NCBI GenBank assembly: GCA_023139105.1
Contig: JAGLOF010000020.1
Location: forward strand, 1-57,614
DNA length: 57,614 bases
Origin: a bacterium
Lineage (GTDB): Bacteria; Zhuqueibacterota; QNDG01; JAGLOF01
Reading direction: 5' to 3'
This document shows positions 17,019-26,467 of the stretch, piece by piece. The translations under genes and the position numbers were made by a program. Below the pieces are notes generated by a model that was given only the letters and a program-made list of their open reading frames with translations, was not told where the DNA came from and searched no databases. How positions within the stretch are numbered: the first letter of the stretch is position 1; each line of letters starts with the position of its first letter.

Positions 17019-19250
17019 TTATATCAACTGCCTCACAATAGTTAATAATTGTGCCTGATCAAAAGATTTCTTGGTTAAGTATGCATTCGCTCCTACTTCC
17101 AAACCACGCTCTTTAAATTCACGTCCATCAAGCCCTGTCATTAATATCACAGGCATATTATTCAAATCAGGATGGCACCTGATCCTTTTTACAAGATCAA
17201 AACCATTCATTCCCGGCATTTCAACGTCTGACACGACGAGATCAACATCATGCTTATTCAGATTGTTAATTGCATCTATTCCATCTTCAGCTGTATAAAC
17301 ATTATAACCAGCTGCATTCAAAATCTTTTCTATCACACTTCGCGTTGTTACTGAATCTTCTGCAACCAATATACTCTTTTTTGTTATATGGCCTATCCCG
17401 TCTGAATTCCGTACTCTATCTTTTTGAAACAAATTTGCTGTGGCTACAAGATCCGTTGCATTTAAAACCGGCACAATACGACCATTACCAAGTACAGTTG
17501 CTCCGGTAACATTTTTGACACGAACTAATTGCTTGCCTAGATTTTTAATAAGAACTTCCTGTTCTCTATGAACTTCATCAATACCTATTGCAATACGCAA
17601 ATACTGAGATGAGATAATAACGATCTGTTGATATTTTTTCTCTGGAATAGAATTTTCAGCGAAAGAGAGATTTAGCAATTCATCCATATCGTAGTATGAT
17701 ATATAACGATCACCATCTAATATCACTAACTGACCATCAATATCAGTAATAGATGATGACAGAATTCGTCCGGTCCTTTGCACTGAGTGAGTTGGAATAA
17801 CTAAAAATCTACCGGCAGATTCTACAACAATACCTCTAAAATTGGTTAATTTAATCGGTAATATCATTCTGAATACCGAACCTTCTCCCGGCTGAGATTC
17901 CAGGATCAATCTACCGCCCAGTTCCTCAACTTTATCACGAACAATAGCAAGACCCAAACCACGTCCGGAAAGCTCGTTTACTGAAGTACGAGTAGACATA
18001 TCAGAGAGAAAAATCAATTCCATAACTTCTTGTGTTGACAATGCTTTTGCAGCTTCCTCATCCAAAAGGCCTCTTTTAACGGCTGCATTGCGGACCGATT
18101 GTAGATCAATACCCTTTCCATCGTCCCAAAGACGAATCTCGACTTGCCCCTCATCCAATGGTGTTATAGAGAGCCCTATTTGACCCGACTCATCTTTTCC
18201 GGCAGCCAATCTTTCTTCAGCAGTCTCTATACCATGGTCAACTGCATTTCGCAGTAGATGTATAAGCGGGTCTTTTATGCCATCCAGAATTCGGCGATCT
18301 ACTTCAATTTGACCACCATCCTGAGTTAATTTCACTCGTTTTCCAAGAGTTCGGGCAATCTCTTTTACTGTGTGTGGCATTATTTTCAACAAATTCTCGA
18401 AAGGCAGCATTAAAACACACTTCATCTCATCAATAATCCGGTCAACCATGCTATTTAATTTTCTTGATTCCATATCTGCATTTTGTGAAATATGCTCCAA
18501 CTCAGATTCAATACCCAACATCCGTTGGTTAAGATTCTCTATCAACTGGTAGTCAGTAGATTGTGTAGTATGATGGCCTTCGTTTCGTATTGTTTTTGAG
18601 CTATTATTTGTTACACGTCGTTTCAGTTCGAGATCACTCCTCCATTGCACAATATTTTGCAATAGACTTCTTATGTCAGTGGCAAGGTTGTCTACCGCTA
18701 ATTTCGGAGCTATAAATTCTTCTGCACATAGCATCAGTTTTTCTACACGATCAGCAGAAATTCGCAGCGTATCCATACGGAGTTTATGTAGTGTATCTCT
18801 CGTTACTTTCCGTGTTTTCAGTTGTGAAATTGAAGGAGAACACTGCTCATCAAGTGTAATACTGCCTGGCAATAATGATTTAATTGATTGTTCCCAACTA
18901 TCAGGGTCTATACAATTATCTGTTTTGAGGCATACCTCAAGTGCATGAAGGCATTCATGGATTACATCAAAATGCTTATTCTTCAGTTTTAGATTACCCT
19001 GCTTACACTCTGCAAGGACATCTTCTATGGGTTGACAAATTCTTTCAATATCAGTTAATCCAATTGAACGCGCCGCCCCTTTAAGTGAATGAGCTTCACG
19101 AAAAATTGTTTCAATTATTTCTCCGGCTTCAACAGTAGTAGAATGCTCCAGTGTTGTCAAGCCGTTAGAAATATTCTTTATATGCTCAATGCCTTCTTCT
19201 TTGAACATATCCTTCAATTCATTCATCCATGCCGGATCAATTGATGCCAT
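17019..19250 (-). CDS. cheA: Hybrid CheA histidine kinase with C-terminal receiver
   Basis: 743 residues. Hpt domain (about 1-115) with His54 in REAHSLKGAARSIG; dimerisation region about 180-290; HATPase with LIHLLRNAVDHGIETAEERLAAGK, LWDDGKGIDL and GRGLGLAIVRDKVEELGG; CheW-like domain about 475-610; receiver domain about 625-743 with VSDVEMPGMNGF. CheA-REC fusions are typical of Wsp-, Frz- and Pil/Chp-type arrays that do not act on flagella. The fused receiver can act as a phosphate sink or as an internal output. It lies 51 nt after the receptor gene. No P2 (CheY/CheB-binding) domain is evident between Hpt and dimerisation. Confidence 0.95.
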   Translation of the reverse strand: MASIDPAWMNELKDMFKEEGIEHIKNISNGLTTLEHSTTVEAGEIIETIFREAHSLKGAARSIGLTDIERICQPIEDVLAECKQGNLKLKNKHFDVIHECLHALEVCLKTDNCIDPDSWEQSIKSLLPGSITLDEQCSPSISQLKTRKVTRDTLHKLRMDTLRISADRVEKLMLCAEEFIAPKLAVDNLATDIRSLLQNIVQWRSDLELKRRVTNNSSKTIRNEGHHTTQSTDYQLIENLNQRMLGIESELEHISQNADMESRKLNSMVDRIIDEMKCVLMLPFENLLKIMPHTVKEIARTLGKRVKLTQDGGQIEVDRRILDGIKDPLIHLLRNAVDHGIETAEERLAAGKDESGQIGLSITPLDEGQVEIRLWDDGKGIDLQSVRNAAVKRGLLDEEAAKALSTQEVMELIFLSDMSTRTSVNELSGRGLGLAIVRDKVEELGGRLILESQPGEGSVFRMILPIKLTNFRGIVVESAGRFLVIPTHSVQRTGRILSSSITDIDGQLVILDGDRYISYYDMDELLNLSFAENSIPEKKYQQIVIISSQYLRIAIGIDEVHREQEVLIKNLGKQLVRVKNVTGATVLGNGRIVPVLNATDLVATANLFQKDRVRNSDGIGHITKKSILVAEDSVTTRSVIEKILNAAGYNVYTAEDGIDAINNLNKHDVDLVVSDVEMPGMNGFDLVKRIRCHPDLNNMPVILMTGLDGREFKERGLEVGANAYLTKKSFDQAQLLTIVRQLI

Positions 19251-19301
19251 TTATAAAAATACTCCATTTTGAGTAAATCATTACTTTAAAAAAAAATCAT
19301 T

Positions 19302-20897
19302 CTACAGACAATACTGTTCTAATGTCAGAGTAAGTTCCGTACCCAAGGTTTCCAAATCTTGAGAAGCAGATTGAACCTGAAGTGTTGCAGCCATATTCTG
19401 ATTACTTCCCAAACTGATACTCTGCATGGCAGAAACCATCTGATCCATTCCAACAAGTTGTTCCTGACTGGAAACAGATATTTGAAGAGTAGACTGTGCT
19501 GCATTTGAAACCACATCTGCCAGACGCTGAATGGCCTTGCCTGCACCAACAGATTGATGCACTCCTGTTGCTACAGCCTTGGCACCCATTTCCGTTTGCA
19601 TCATGGCTTTAGCAGCGGCTAATTGTATGTCATCCAAAATTGTACGTACACGTTTGGTAGCTAATTTGGACTCTTCGGCCAAAGTCCTCACCTCTTGTGC
19701 AACTACTGCGAATCCTTTTCCATGTTCACCCGCTTTAACTGCCTCAATTGAGGCATTAACCGCTAACAGACGAGACTGTTCGGCAACATCTTCAACAGTT
19801 TCAATAATCTCCCCAATTGCCAGATTATGCTCCTCCATTGCTTTCATACTACTGGCAATCTCTGACATTTGATTCTCAACATGATGCATACCGTCTATGG
19901 CTTCTTTTACAGCAATTTCACCATCCCTAGCTACCTGAACCATATTTTGTGCCGATTCCGATACCAGCTTAGCTTTACGGTTTGAATCAAGAGCAGTTTG
20001 CCTTACCTCTTCAACAGTTGTATTGGTCTCGGTGGCCGCATTTGCAGTCAAAGAAGCACTTGATGATATCTCGGCAACGGAAGCAGATATCTGCTCTGCC
20101 GATGTAGCCAGAGCAATTGCCCCTGTCTTTACCTGATTGGTTAAAAAACGTAAATTATTTATCATTTTTGAAAAAGATTGAAATAAATCACCGATAACAT
20201 CATGTGTGCAATTATCAGGAACAGATACAGCCAAATTTCCTTGTGAAACTTCTCTAGCCAATATTACTAACTTTTGGAGAGAATTTGTTATGGAAATACG
20301 CAGGCGAAAAGATATATAAATAAATATTCCTGTAAGCATTAAAGTGGCTAGAGTGACAAGCCTCATCGTGCTGCTATAAGCGGCATCTGCTGAAATAAAT
20401 GCCAATTTAAGTGATTCTAGCTGTTCATTGGTCATTTGTACTAATACATCCTGCAATACACTAAAAGGCGAACCGATAGTACCAGTTCCAACTTGTCCGG
20501 AATGTTGACATAAGGCCAAAGCTTGACCACGTGCTTGATCAAATTGAAGAATAAATATATTTGCAAGTGAATCAACCAGTCCGGCTTGCCAATGCTCCAG
20601 ATTACCTAATACCCGGATCTGTGTCAACAATTTCCCACGTATATTATCCAATTGCAGTAACTCTTTTTCATTACCGGATAACACTATTGAAGTCCATTGT
20701 TTCTCAATATTTTTTAAAGTATGCGAGATTGTACTGCATTGTTCCAGTGCAGGCAGGTAGGATCTTTGAGCCTTATTATTTTCAAAGCGGTTCTGATTAA
20801 GACTTCCGTAAATCAGCAATAAAAGAATTAACATACAACAGGCGGCAAACACCGGAAAAAGCATTAATTTGTATTTGAGTTTCAAGGAATAAAACAT
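19302..20897 (-). CDS. Methyl-accepting chemotaxis protein
   Basis: 531 residues with AAGGAG 8 nt before the ATG. TM1 is about 11-31, then a periplasmic domain of about 140 residues that looks mostly helical (four-helix-bundle type), TM2 about 175-195, HAMP about 195-250, and the signalling hairpin with its tip in IIETVEDVAEQSRLLAVNAS and IEAVKAGEHGKGFAVVAQEV. No C-terminal tethering pentapeptide is present, so methylation enzymes are recruited otherwise (the CheR here carries its own TPR tail). As the only receptor in the operon it is the likely dedicated input. Confidence 0.93.
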   Translation of the reverse strand: MFYSLKLKYKLMLFPVFAACCMLILLLLIYGSLNQNRFENNKAQRSYLPALEQCSTISHTLKNIEKQWTSIVLSGNEKELLQLDNIRGKLLTQIRVLGNLEHWQAGLVDSLANIFILQFDQARGQALALCQHSGQVGTGTIGSPFSVLQDVLVQMTNEQLESLKLAFISADAAYSSTMRLVTLATLMLTGIFIYISFRLRISITNSLQKLVILAREVSQGNLAVSVPDNCTHDVIGDLFQSFSKMINNLRFLTNQVKTGAIALATSAEQISASVAEISSSASLTANAATETNTTVEEVRQTALDSNRKAKLVSESAQNMVQVARDGEIAVKEAIDGMHHVENQMSEIASSMKAMEEHNLAIGEIIETVEDVAEQSRLLAVNASIEAVKAGEHGKGFAVVAQEVRTLAEESKLATKRVRTILDDIQLAAAKAMMQTEMGAKAVATGVHQSVGAGKAIQRLADVVSNAAQSTLQISVSSQEQLVGMDQMVSAMQSISLGSNQNMAATLQVQSASQDLETLGTELTLTLEQYCL

Positions 20898-20934
20898 TTA
20901 ATTGGCTCCTTAACAGAATATTGTTCTCTTAAGA

Positions 20935-21543
20935 TTACACTATTTCTCTAACAAGCATATCAGAGTGGTTCAATAGAAAATCGCCATCCAGAACTTTTAA
21001 CTGTGCCGAAGTTATACCTATATAGTATTCTGAAGCTGTGTCAAGATGTTCAGGTGATCGCATTATATCATTATTATGAAGCCACTTAATTTCTTCAACT
21101 ACATCGGTTAAAATTCCTATCTCCATTGAATCATTCCTTATAATCATCAATCTATTTTGATCCGTTAAACCTTTTGAAGGTACATTGAGAAACTTTTTTA
21201 AATCAATTACAGATATCAATCTACTGCGCAACAAAGTCACACCCAATACAAAATCCGGAGTACAAGGTATTGGTGTAAGCTCTTTTATTAGCATGACTGC
21301 CTTAACAAACCTGGATTCAATTGCATATTTATCATCACCGATGAGAAATTCCACCAATTTCAGTTTATCTGTATTTTTTTCTTTATCGTGCTTTTTTGCT
21401 AACTTCCTGGCGCGTTCTTTAAATATTTCATCACGTTCTGAATCTGAGATGACAAAATGATTCATCAATGAACCAATTTCCATGATTTTATTTATATCTT
21501 CATGAGAATCCATCTCAATTATCGTTGATATTGAACTATTCAT
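20935..21543 (-). CDS. cheW: CheW-type coupling protein with charged N-terminal extension
   Basis: 202 residues. The CheW domain (about 60-200) has KLVEFLIGDDKYAIESRFVKAV, PDFVLGVTLLRSRLISVIDLKKFL and DVVEEIKW. The first 60 residues are an extension with the basic segment ERARKLAKKHDKEK, seen in CheW proteins of non-flagellar arrays. It links receptor and CheA. Its start overlaps the cheR stop by 4 nt. It is one of two CheW proteins in the operon, as in Wsp-type systems (WspB and WspD). Confidence 0.88.
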   Translation of the reverse strand: MNSSISTIIEMDSHEDINKIMEIGSLMNHFVISDSERDEIFKERARKLAKKHDKEKNTDKLKLVEFLIGDDKYAIESRFVKAVMLIKELTPIPCTPDFVLGVTLLRSRLISVIDLKKFLNVPSKGLTDQNRLMIIRNDSMEIGILTDVVEEIKWLHNNDIMRSPEHLDTASEYYIGITSAQLKVLDGDFLLNHSDMLVREIV

Positions 21544-22853
21544 GCGTTCATTGTCCCATCATTTATTTGTACAATCAATCGTACTAACTCGGACACATTC
21601 AAACCATCACTATTTGGCACTTCAGTAGAAGGATTCTGTTCACCTAGCAGACAGAGAGCATTACTACAACAACGTCTTGCATCATACAAACTTCCTTTTA
21701 ATACAAATATACGGGCAAGATTAAAATGTGCCATGGTATCAAGTGGAGAGAGAAAAAGTACTGTTTTCCAAGATTGGATAGCTTTATCTATACTTAGTGT
21801 AGATTGATAAAACATGGCTTTTGCTCTATGATGATCAGGATGAAGCTTATCTGTAGTGATAGCTCTCATAGCATCTTTTAGCGTATGAGATGATGAAATT
21901 CGACTAGTCCGTTCATAGTCTTCATGTTGGACCATATAATTTTCTTTTTGGTTTATGACATGATTATCCTGATCATTCTCCAAAGTTGCTATCTTACAAT
22001 CATAATATTTTATACGTTTCTGGTATATACATGCATTTGAAGTACAGACCGGATCAAATTGCTCAAACATAGTATGACATGACTCACTTGCCCCAACTGC
22101 AAGCCATCCCCCATCCGTCAGTATATTGTAGAATTTTTTAATAATTTTAATGGAATCAGCCATATGAAAATACATTAAAACATTTCTGCACACAATCAGA
22201 TCAATATCGAATAATGGCGGTAACTTTGTTGAATAATCTTTTGACATAAAGTTAAGTGGATAAAATGACACCAGTTTTGCTGCTTGTGTATTTAGTTTCC
22301 ATACATTATTTTTCCTGGTAAAAAAACGTTGTTTGATAGAATCATCAGTCTGTCTGAACGACCATGAACCATATTCTCTATTTTTTGCCTTATTCAAATA
22401 TTTTGGATTAATATCAGTAGCAAGAATCTGGATGTCCCATAAATGAATATCAGGTATAATTGAACATAACATCATAGCTATTGAATAGGGTTCTTCACCT
22501 GTGCAACAACCGGCACTCCAGATACGCAGTCGTTTTTCTGTTTTCATGCGTTCTTTTATTAATGGAAGCAATACAGCATCTTCAAGAAATGCAAGCGTGT
22601 GTCGCTCTCTCATAAAATATGTTTCACCAACGGTTAAGAGCTGAATAAAAATTAGATGTAAATTCTCCCCGTTTTTTGCATTCATAAGATTATTTAACAG
22701 TAATCGTTCATCGTCAATCTCTGTATGCTCAACCAGCCTCTTCCAATGCCGTTCAAGGCAATTAATTCTATCATTGGAAAAATATATTCCCCACTCATTC
22801 CTTATAAAATCACGAAGACGCAATAATTCATGAGCGGAAAGATTTACACGCAT
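21540..22853 (-). CDS. cheR: CheR-type receptor methyltransferase with TPR tail
   Basis: 437 residues. N-terminal helical domain (about 1-75), SAM-binding domain with IWSAGCCTGEEPYSIAMML, ILATDINPKYLNKAK, and IVCRNVLMYFHM; the C-terminal about 100 residues include a TPR-like segment, AHFNLARIFVLKGSLYDARRCCSNALCLL. The N-terminal domain plus TPR tail is the WspC/FrzF style of CheR. It methylates receptor glutamates. AAGGATT precedes the ATG. The upstream cheW ends 5 nt before it and the downstream cheW start overlaps by 4 nt. Confidence 0.93.
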   Translation of the reverse strand: MRVNLSAHELLRLRDFIRNEWGIYFSNDRINCLERHWKRLVEHTEIDDERLLLNNLMNAKNGENLHLIFIQLLTVGETYFMRERHTLAFLEDAVLLPLIKERMKTEKRLRIWSAGCCTGEEPYSIAMMLCSIIPDIHLWDIQILATDINPKYLNKAKNREYGSWSFRQTDDSIKQRFFTRKNNVWKLNTQAAKLVSFYPLNFMSKDYSTKLPPLFDIDLIVCRNVLMYFHMADSIKIIKKFYNILTDGGWLAVGASESCHTMFEQFDPVCTSNACIYQKRIKYYDCKIATLENDQDNHVINQKENYMVQHEDYERTSRISSSHTLKDAMRAITTDKLHPDHHRAKAMFYQSTLSIDKAIQSWKTVLFLSPLDTMAHFNLARIFVLKGSLYDARRCCSNALCLLGEQNPSTEVPNSDGLNVSELVRLIVQINDGTMNA

Positions 22854-22858
22854 AATCC

Positions 22859-23332
22859 TTATTCCTGTAGTTTTTCCATAGCCGCATCCAAAATAGCAGA
22901 TTCATCCTGAGATAAACACAAATCTAGATCGTAGATAAATAATATTTTATCTTCAAGCTCAACCAATCCATGGATGAAAGGCAGTTGAGTTTTTGCCCGA
23001 TTTTCCGCTTCAGACTCCGGATATTTGGGTAATGATTCAATCTCCCCAATAGAATCAACCCATAGAGCAATATTACGGTCCGGAAGCCTGACGAAAATCA
23101 GATAATCTTCAAGCTTCATCTTTTTGAGCGGAAATCCAAAACGCTCACGCATGTTCATAACCGGTACAAATTCTCCGGAAAGATTAACCAGCCCTGCAAT
23201 CATTGGAGGAGCTTGAGGAAGCTGTGTCAATGCCGGAATCAATGTTATACGATATATATATTCAACGGGTATTGCAAAATTATATTTATCGCATTGGAAT
23301 AAAAGTATTTGACCGTTTGATTTCATCTTCAT
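22859..23332 (-). CDS. cheW: CheW-type coupling protein
   Basis: 157 residues, close to classic CheW length. QILLFQCDKYNFAIPVEYIYRI, MIAGLVNLSGEFVPVMNMRERFG and the IALWVDSIGEIESL segment are CheW landmarks. The first ATG overlaps the upstream receiver gene stop by 4 nt; a second ATG two codons on (23326) has GAAGG at better spacing and may be the true start. Second coupling protein of the operon. Confidence 0.9.
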   Translation of the reverse strand: MKMKSNGQILLFQCDKYNFAIPVEYIYRITLIPALTQLPQAPPMIAGLVNLSGEFVPVMNMRERFGFPLKKMKLEDYLIFVRLPDRNIALWVDSIGEIESLPKYPESEAENRAKTQLPFIHGLVELEDKILFIYDLDLCLSQDESAILDAAMEKLQE

Positions 23333-23709
23333 CCTTCTTTAGCAAAAACACTTTTTACCGTATCCAATAGTTGTCTTATCCTGAATGGTTTAATAATAAA
23401 TGCAAAGATACCTAATTCAGCAGCCTTATTAATAATTGATTTCCGATCCAGTACAGTAAGCATAATGACCGGTATATTTTTAACAGATATGTCTGAACGC
23501 AACATTTTAACTATTGTTAATCCATTCATACCGGGCAATCTATAATCAACAATTAGCAGATCGGGTAGTATTGATTTTATTAATCTTAATCCCTCAATTC
23601 CATCTTCGGCTACATGAATTTTATACCCTTGAGCTCTGAGATATTTGGATAATAGGGTGCGCACACTCCAGTCATCCTCAACTATAATTATAGTTGGAGA
23701 ATTTGTCAT
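23329..23709 (-). CDS. Single-domain response regulator (CheY-like)
   Basis: 126 residues from the ATG of MTNSPTIIIVEDD, with AGGA 5 nt upstream. Receiver only: acidic Glu11/Asp12/Asp13, phospho-acceptor Asp55 in LIVDYRLPG, Thr in IMLTVLD and Lys in FIIKPF. First gene of the chemosensory operon, so the likely diffusible output of CheA. With no flagellar genes nearby, the target may be the type IV pilus motors rather than a flagellar switch. Confidence 0.88.
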   Translation of the reverse strand: MTNSPTIIIVEDDWSVRTLLSKYLRAQGYKIHVAEDGIEGLRLIKSILPDLLIVDYRLPGMNGLTIVKMLRSDISVKNIPVIMLTVLDRKSIINKAAELGIFAFIIKPFRIRQLLDTVKSVFAKEG

Positions 23710-24061
23710 TTTATTCCTAAAGCCATATCTTATTTTCATTTTGAAGAACGAACATTACAAAAAGCATGGAAACCATGGCAATATTGTGCTCACAAGTGTA
23801 TTCACAGCTATTTAGGCAAAGAATATGCCATTGATAATGACAAATCACAAATAGCAAATATCCAAATGACAAAGAGCAAATAACAAAGAGCATCATAATG
23901 TTATTTTTTTGAATACAACAAATTATGTCACTTAACACTCTATACATAGCTTCTGTCCCTTTATGTTTTGTAAAAAATCAAATCATGTTATTTTGTAACA
24001 ACAAAATGATAACAAAATATGTAAAAACAACGACATTGATCTTTTATTATTGGAGTGATAC
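23710..24061. other. Divergent intergenic region with heptad array 4
   Basis: Separates the chemosensory operon (minus) from the CBM9/DUF5916 gene (plus), so it must hold both promoters. Features seen: heptad array 4 at 23838-23892, and an imperfect dyad near 23984-24013 built from TGTTATTTTGT and ACAAAATGATAACA upstream of the plus-strand gene. No -35/-10 pair is convincing. Confidence 0.45.
23838..23892. repeat. Degenerate heptad repeat array 4
   Basis: About seven tandem units of the form NNCAAAN, such as GACAAAT CACAAAT AGCAAAT GACAAAG AGCAAAT AACAAAG. Same class as arrays 1-3. Confidence 0.65.
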
Positions 24062-26467
24062 ATGAAATTACTTAACAAAATCATAATTGGCATTTTGCTC
24101 ATTTCCTCTATTACAGTAGCTCAAACACGCCGCAGTATACAAGCAATACGTATACATGCTCCAGTTAAAATTGATGGGAGTCTCAACGAGTCTCTCTGGC
24201 TGCAACTGCCTGTAATGAATAATTTTGTACAATTTAATCCTGACAATGGCACACCGGCCACAGAGCGTAGTGATGTTAAAGTATGTTATGATGATAATGC
24301 CATTTATATTGGAGCTATTCTTTATGATGATTCACCTGATAGCATTCTAACCGAACTGTCAGCCAGAGACGATACTCATAATGCAAATGTTGAACAATTC
24401 ACACTCCACATATCACCTTTTGATGATGGTAATAATTCATTTCTCTTTCGGGTATCAGCTGCAAATGCCCAGGAAGATCGTCAGATATCAGCTGAAGGAT
24501 CAGATAGAAACTGGGATGCAGTATGGGAATCTTCTGTTAAAGTAAATTCAAATGGATGGAGTGTAGAGATAAAAATTCCTTATTCGGCATTACGGTTTCC
24601 CCCCAGAGATATACAACACTGGGGTTTCAACTGTCACCGTCTCATTAAAAGAAAAGAAGAAATTTCTGTGTGGAGTCCGGTGAATAATGAGCGTTCAAAT
24701 TGGTGGATAGATATGGGCCGCCTGGAAAATCTGAAAGACTTGAATCCACCTCTCCGTCTGTCATTTACTCCATACTTATCCACCTATGCTGAGAAACAAA
24801 AAGATGCTGATTGGGAATCTCTATTCAGGGGAGGGCTGGATGTAAAATATGGCATCACCGATGGTTTTACCCTTGATATGACATTGATACCAGATTTCGG
24901 TGAAGTTCAGTCTGATGATCAAATTCTTAATCTTTCACCTTTTGAGACATATTATGCTGAGCGCAGACCCTTTTTCACAGAAAGTATGGACCTGTTTAAT
25001 AAAGGCAATCTCTTCTATACACGCCGCATCGGTGCCAGACCAATAGGATATTCATCAATTTACGATCAACTGAATCCTAATGAATTAGTCATTGAAAATC
25101 CTTCGGAAACACGGATGATTAATGCCAGTAAAATTTCAGGCCGGACTTCCGGTGGCCTGGGTATTGGTATTTTCAATGCCATGACTTCAAAAACAGAAGC
25201 CACTGTAAAAACAACTATTAATGGAGATACAAGAAAACTAGAGACTCAACCATTCACAAATTATAACATCACCGTAATAGATAAAACACTAAAAAACAAC
25301 GGTTATATCAGTGTAATCAATTCCAATGTTTCCATGAAGGCAAGAACTGCAAACGTTACTGCCACAACTTTCCGCTTTGCAACAAATAATAATAGTTATG
25401 CTGTAAATGGTACGTTTGCCTATAGCAATATTAACAGTGCTAACAATATAAAATCCGGTCATGCCATGGATTTCTCGGCCGGTAAAGTATCGGGTAAATG
25501 GCAGTATCGTTACAGCATTGACATGATGAATGATACATATGACAATAACGATCTCGGGTATATGTATCATAATGATTTTTTGAATCATAAAGCCTTATTG
25601 AATTATAATATTTATAAACCTTTTGGCCCCTTTTTGAACTGGTTTAACGGATTAGATATATCACATAGTAGAAGTTATAACTCTAATAGATTTATAGATA
25701 CGCGTATTTCCTATCAATTTAATACAATGACAAAAAAACAATGGCGCATCAATATGCATGCTGCGTGGGCACCCGTAGCCCCACATGATTACTATGAATC
25801 ACGGATCGGTAAAAAAATGATCATGACAAAATTTATACATAATTGCGGTGGATTTACTACTGATCGCAGGAAGCCATTCTATGTAAGTGTTCATGCAAGA
25901 ATCGATAAACACTATAATACAGAACACAATAGACTGTCCTGGGGTATTAATGTAGAACCTTATTTTAGATTTTCAGACAGATTCACCCTGGGATTGGACA
26001 TTAATTATAATCGAAATAATGACGATATTGGTTATGTTTATTCCAATGCCGAAAGCGGTGATATTATAATGGGCCGTAGAGATGTAACTACACAATCCAC
26101 TACATTGCTGGCCAATTTTCGTTTTTCCAGTAAATCACATTGTCTGGTGAGATTGCGGCACTATCACTCCAGAGCAGATCACAATGCCTATTTTCGCCTG
26201 GAAGATAATGGATATTTACTTAGATCTGATCATTCAATTGACCACAATATTAATTTCAATAGCTTTAATGTTCATGCAAAATGGACATGGAATTTTGCCC
26301 CGGGTTCAGAGTTAATATTCGCATGGAAGAGAGAAGTTTTTACACAAGGAATCGTACCGGAGACAGATTATTATCGTAATTTCCGTAATATTCTGGATAT
26401 TCCGGCAATTAACAGTATTTCACTGAAAATGTTATATTATCTTGATTGGCATACATTGCTAAAATAA
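24062..26467 (+). CDS. CBM9-like/DUF5916 outer-membrane protein
   Basis: 801 residues with GGAG 6 nt before the ATG and a signal peptide (about 1-20, ending TVAQ). The N-terminal domain (about 30-210) matches the CBM9-like fold that opens DUF5916 proteins: PVKIDGSLNESLWLQLP, VKVCYDDNAIYIGAILYDD, and WSVEIKIPYSALRF. The rest is DUF5916: DGFTLDMTLIPDFGEVQSDD, then ERRPFFTESMDLF and strand-rich sequence to the C-terminus, consistent with a large outer-membrane barrel. Members are common in FCB bacteria; the substrate is unknown. The 3' end overlaps the convergent nitrilase-family gene by 9 nt. It is the only plus-strand gene in the first 50 kb. Confidence 0.82.
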   Translation: MKLLNKIIIGILLISSITVAQTRRSIQAIRIHAPVKIDGSLNESLWLQLPVMNNFVQFNPDNGTPATERSDVKVCYDDNAIYIGAILYDDSPDSILTELSARDDTHNANVEQFTLHISPFDDGNNSFLFRVSAANAQEDRQISAEGSDRNWDAVWESSVKVNSNGWSVEIKIPYSALRFPPRDIQHWGFNCHRLIKRKEEISVWSPVNNERSNWWIDMGRLENLKDLNPPLRLSFTPYLSTYAEKQKDADWESLFRGGLDVKYGITDGFTLDMTLIPDFGEVQSDDQILNLSPFETYYAERRPFFTESMDLFNKGNLFYTRRIGARPIGYSSIYDQLNPNELVIENPSETRMINASKISGRTSGGLGIGIFNAMTSKTEATVKTTINGDTRKLETQPFTNYNITVIDKTLKNNGYISVINSNVSMKARTANVTATTFRFATNNNSYAVNGTFAYSNINSANNIKSGHAMDFSAGKVSGKWQYRYSIDMMNDTYDNNDLGYMYHNDFLNHKALLNYNIYKPFGPFLNWFNGLDISHSRSYNSNRFIDTRISYQFNTMTKKQWRINMHAAWAPVAPHDYYESRIGKKMIMTKFIHNCGGFTTDRRKPFYVSVHARIDKHYNTEHNRLSWGINVEPYFRFSDRFTLGLDINYNRNNDDIGYVYSNAESGDIIMGRRDVTTQSTTLLANFRFSSKSHCLVRLRHYHSRADHNAYFRLEDNGYLLRSDHSIDHNINFNSFNVHAKWTWNFAPGSELIFAWKREVFTQGIVPETDYYRNFRNILDIPAINSISLKMLYYLDWHTLLK

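Noticed and set aside
23717..23947. Short hydrophobic open frame upstream of the first chemosensory gene
   Set aside because: It reads through heptad array 4 and the receiver gene leader; the receiver's own RBS and ATG are at 23709.
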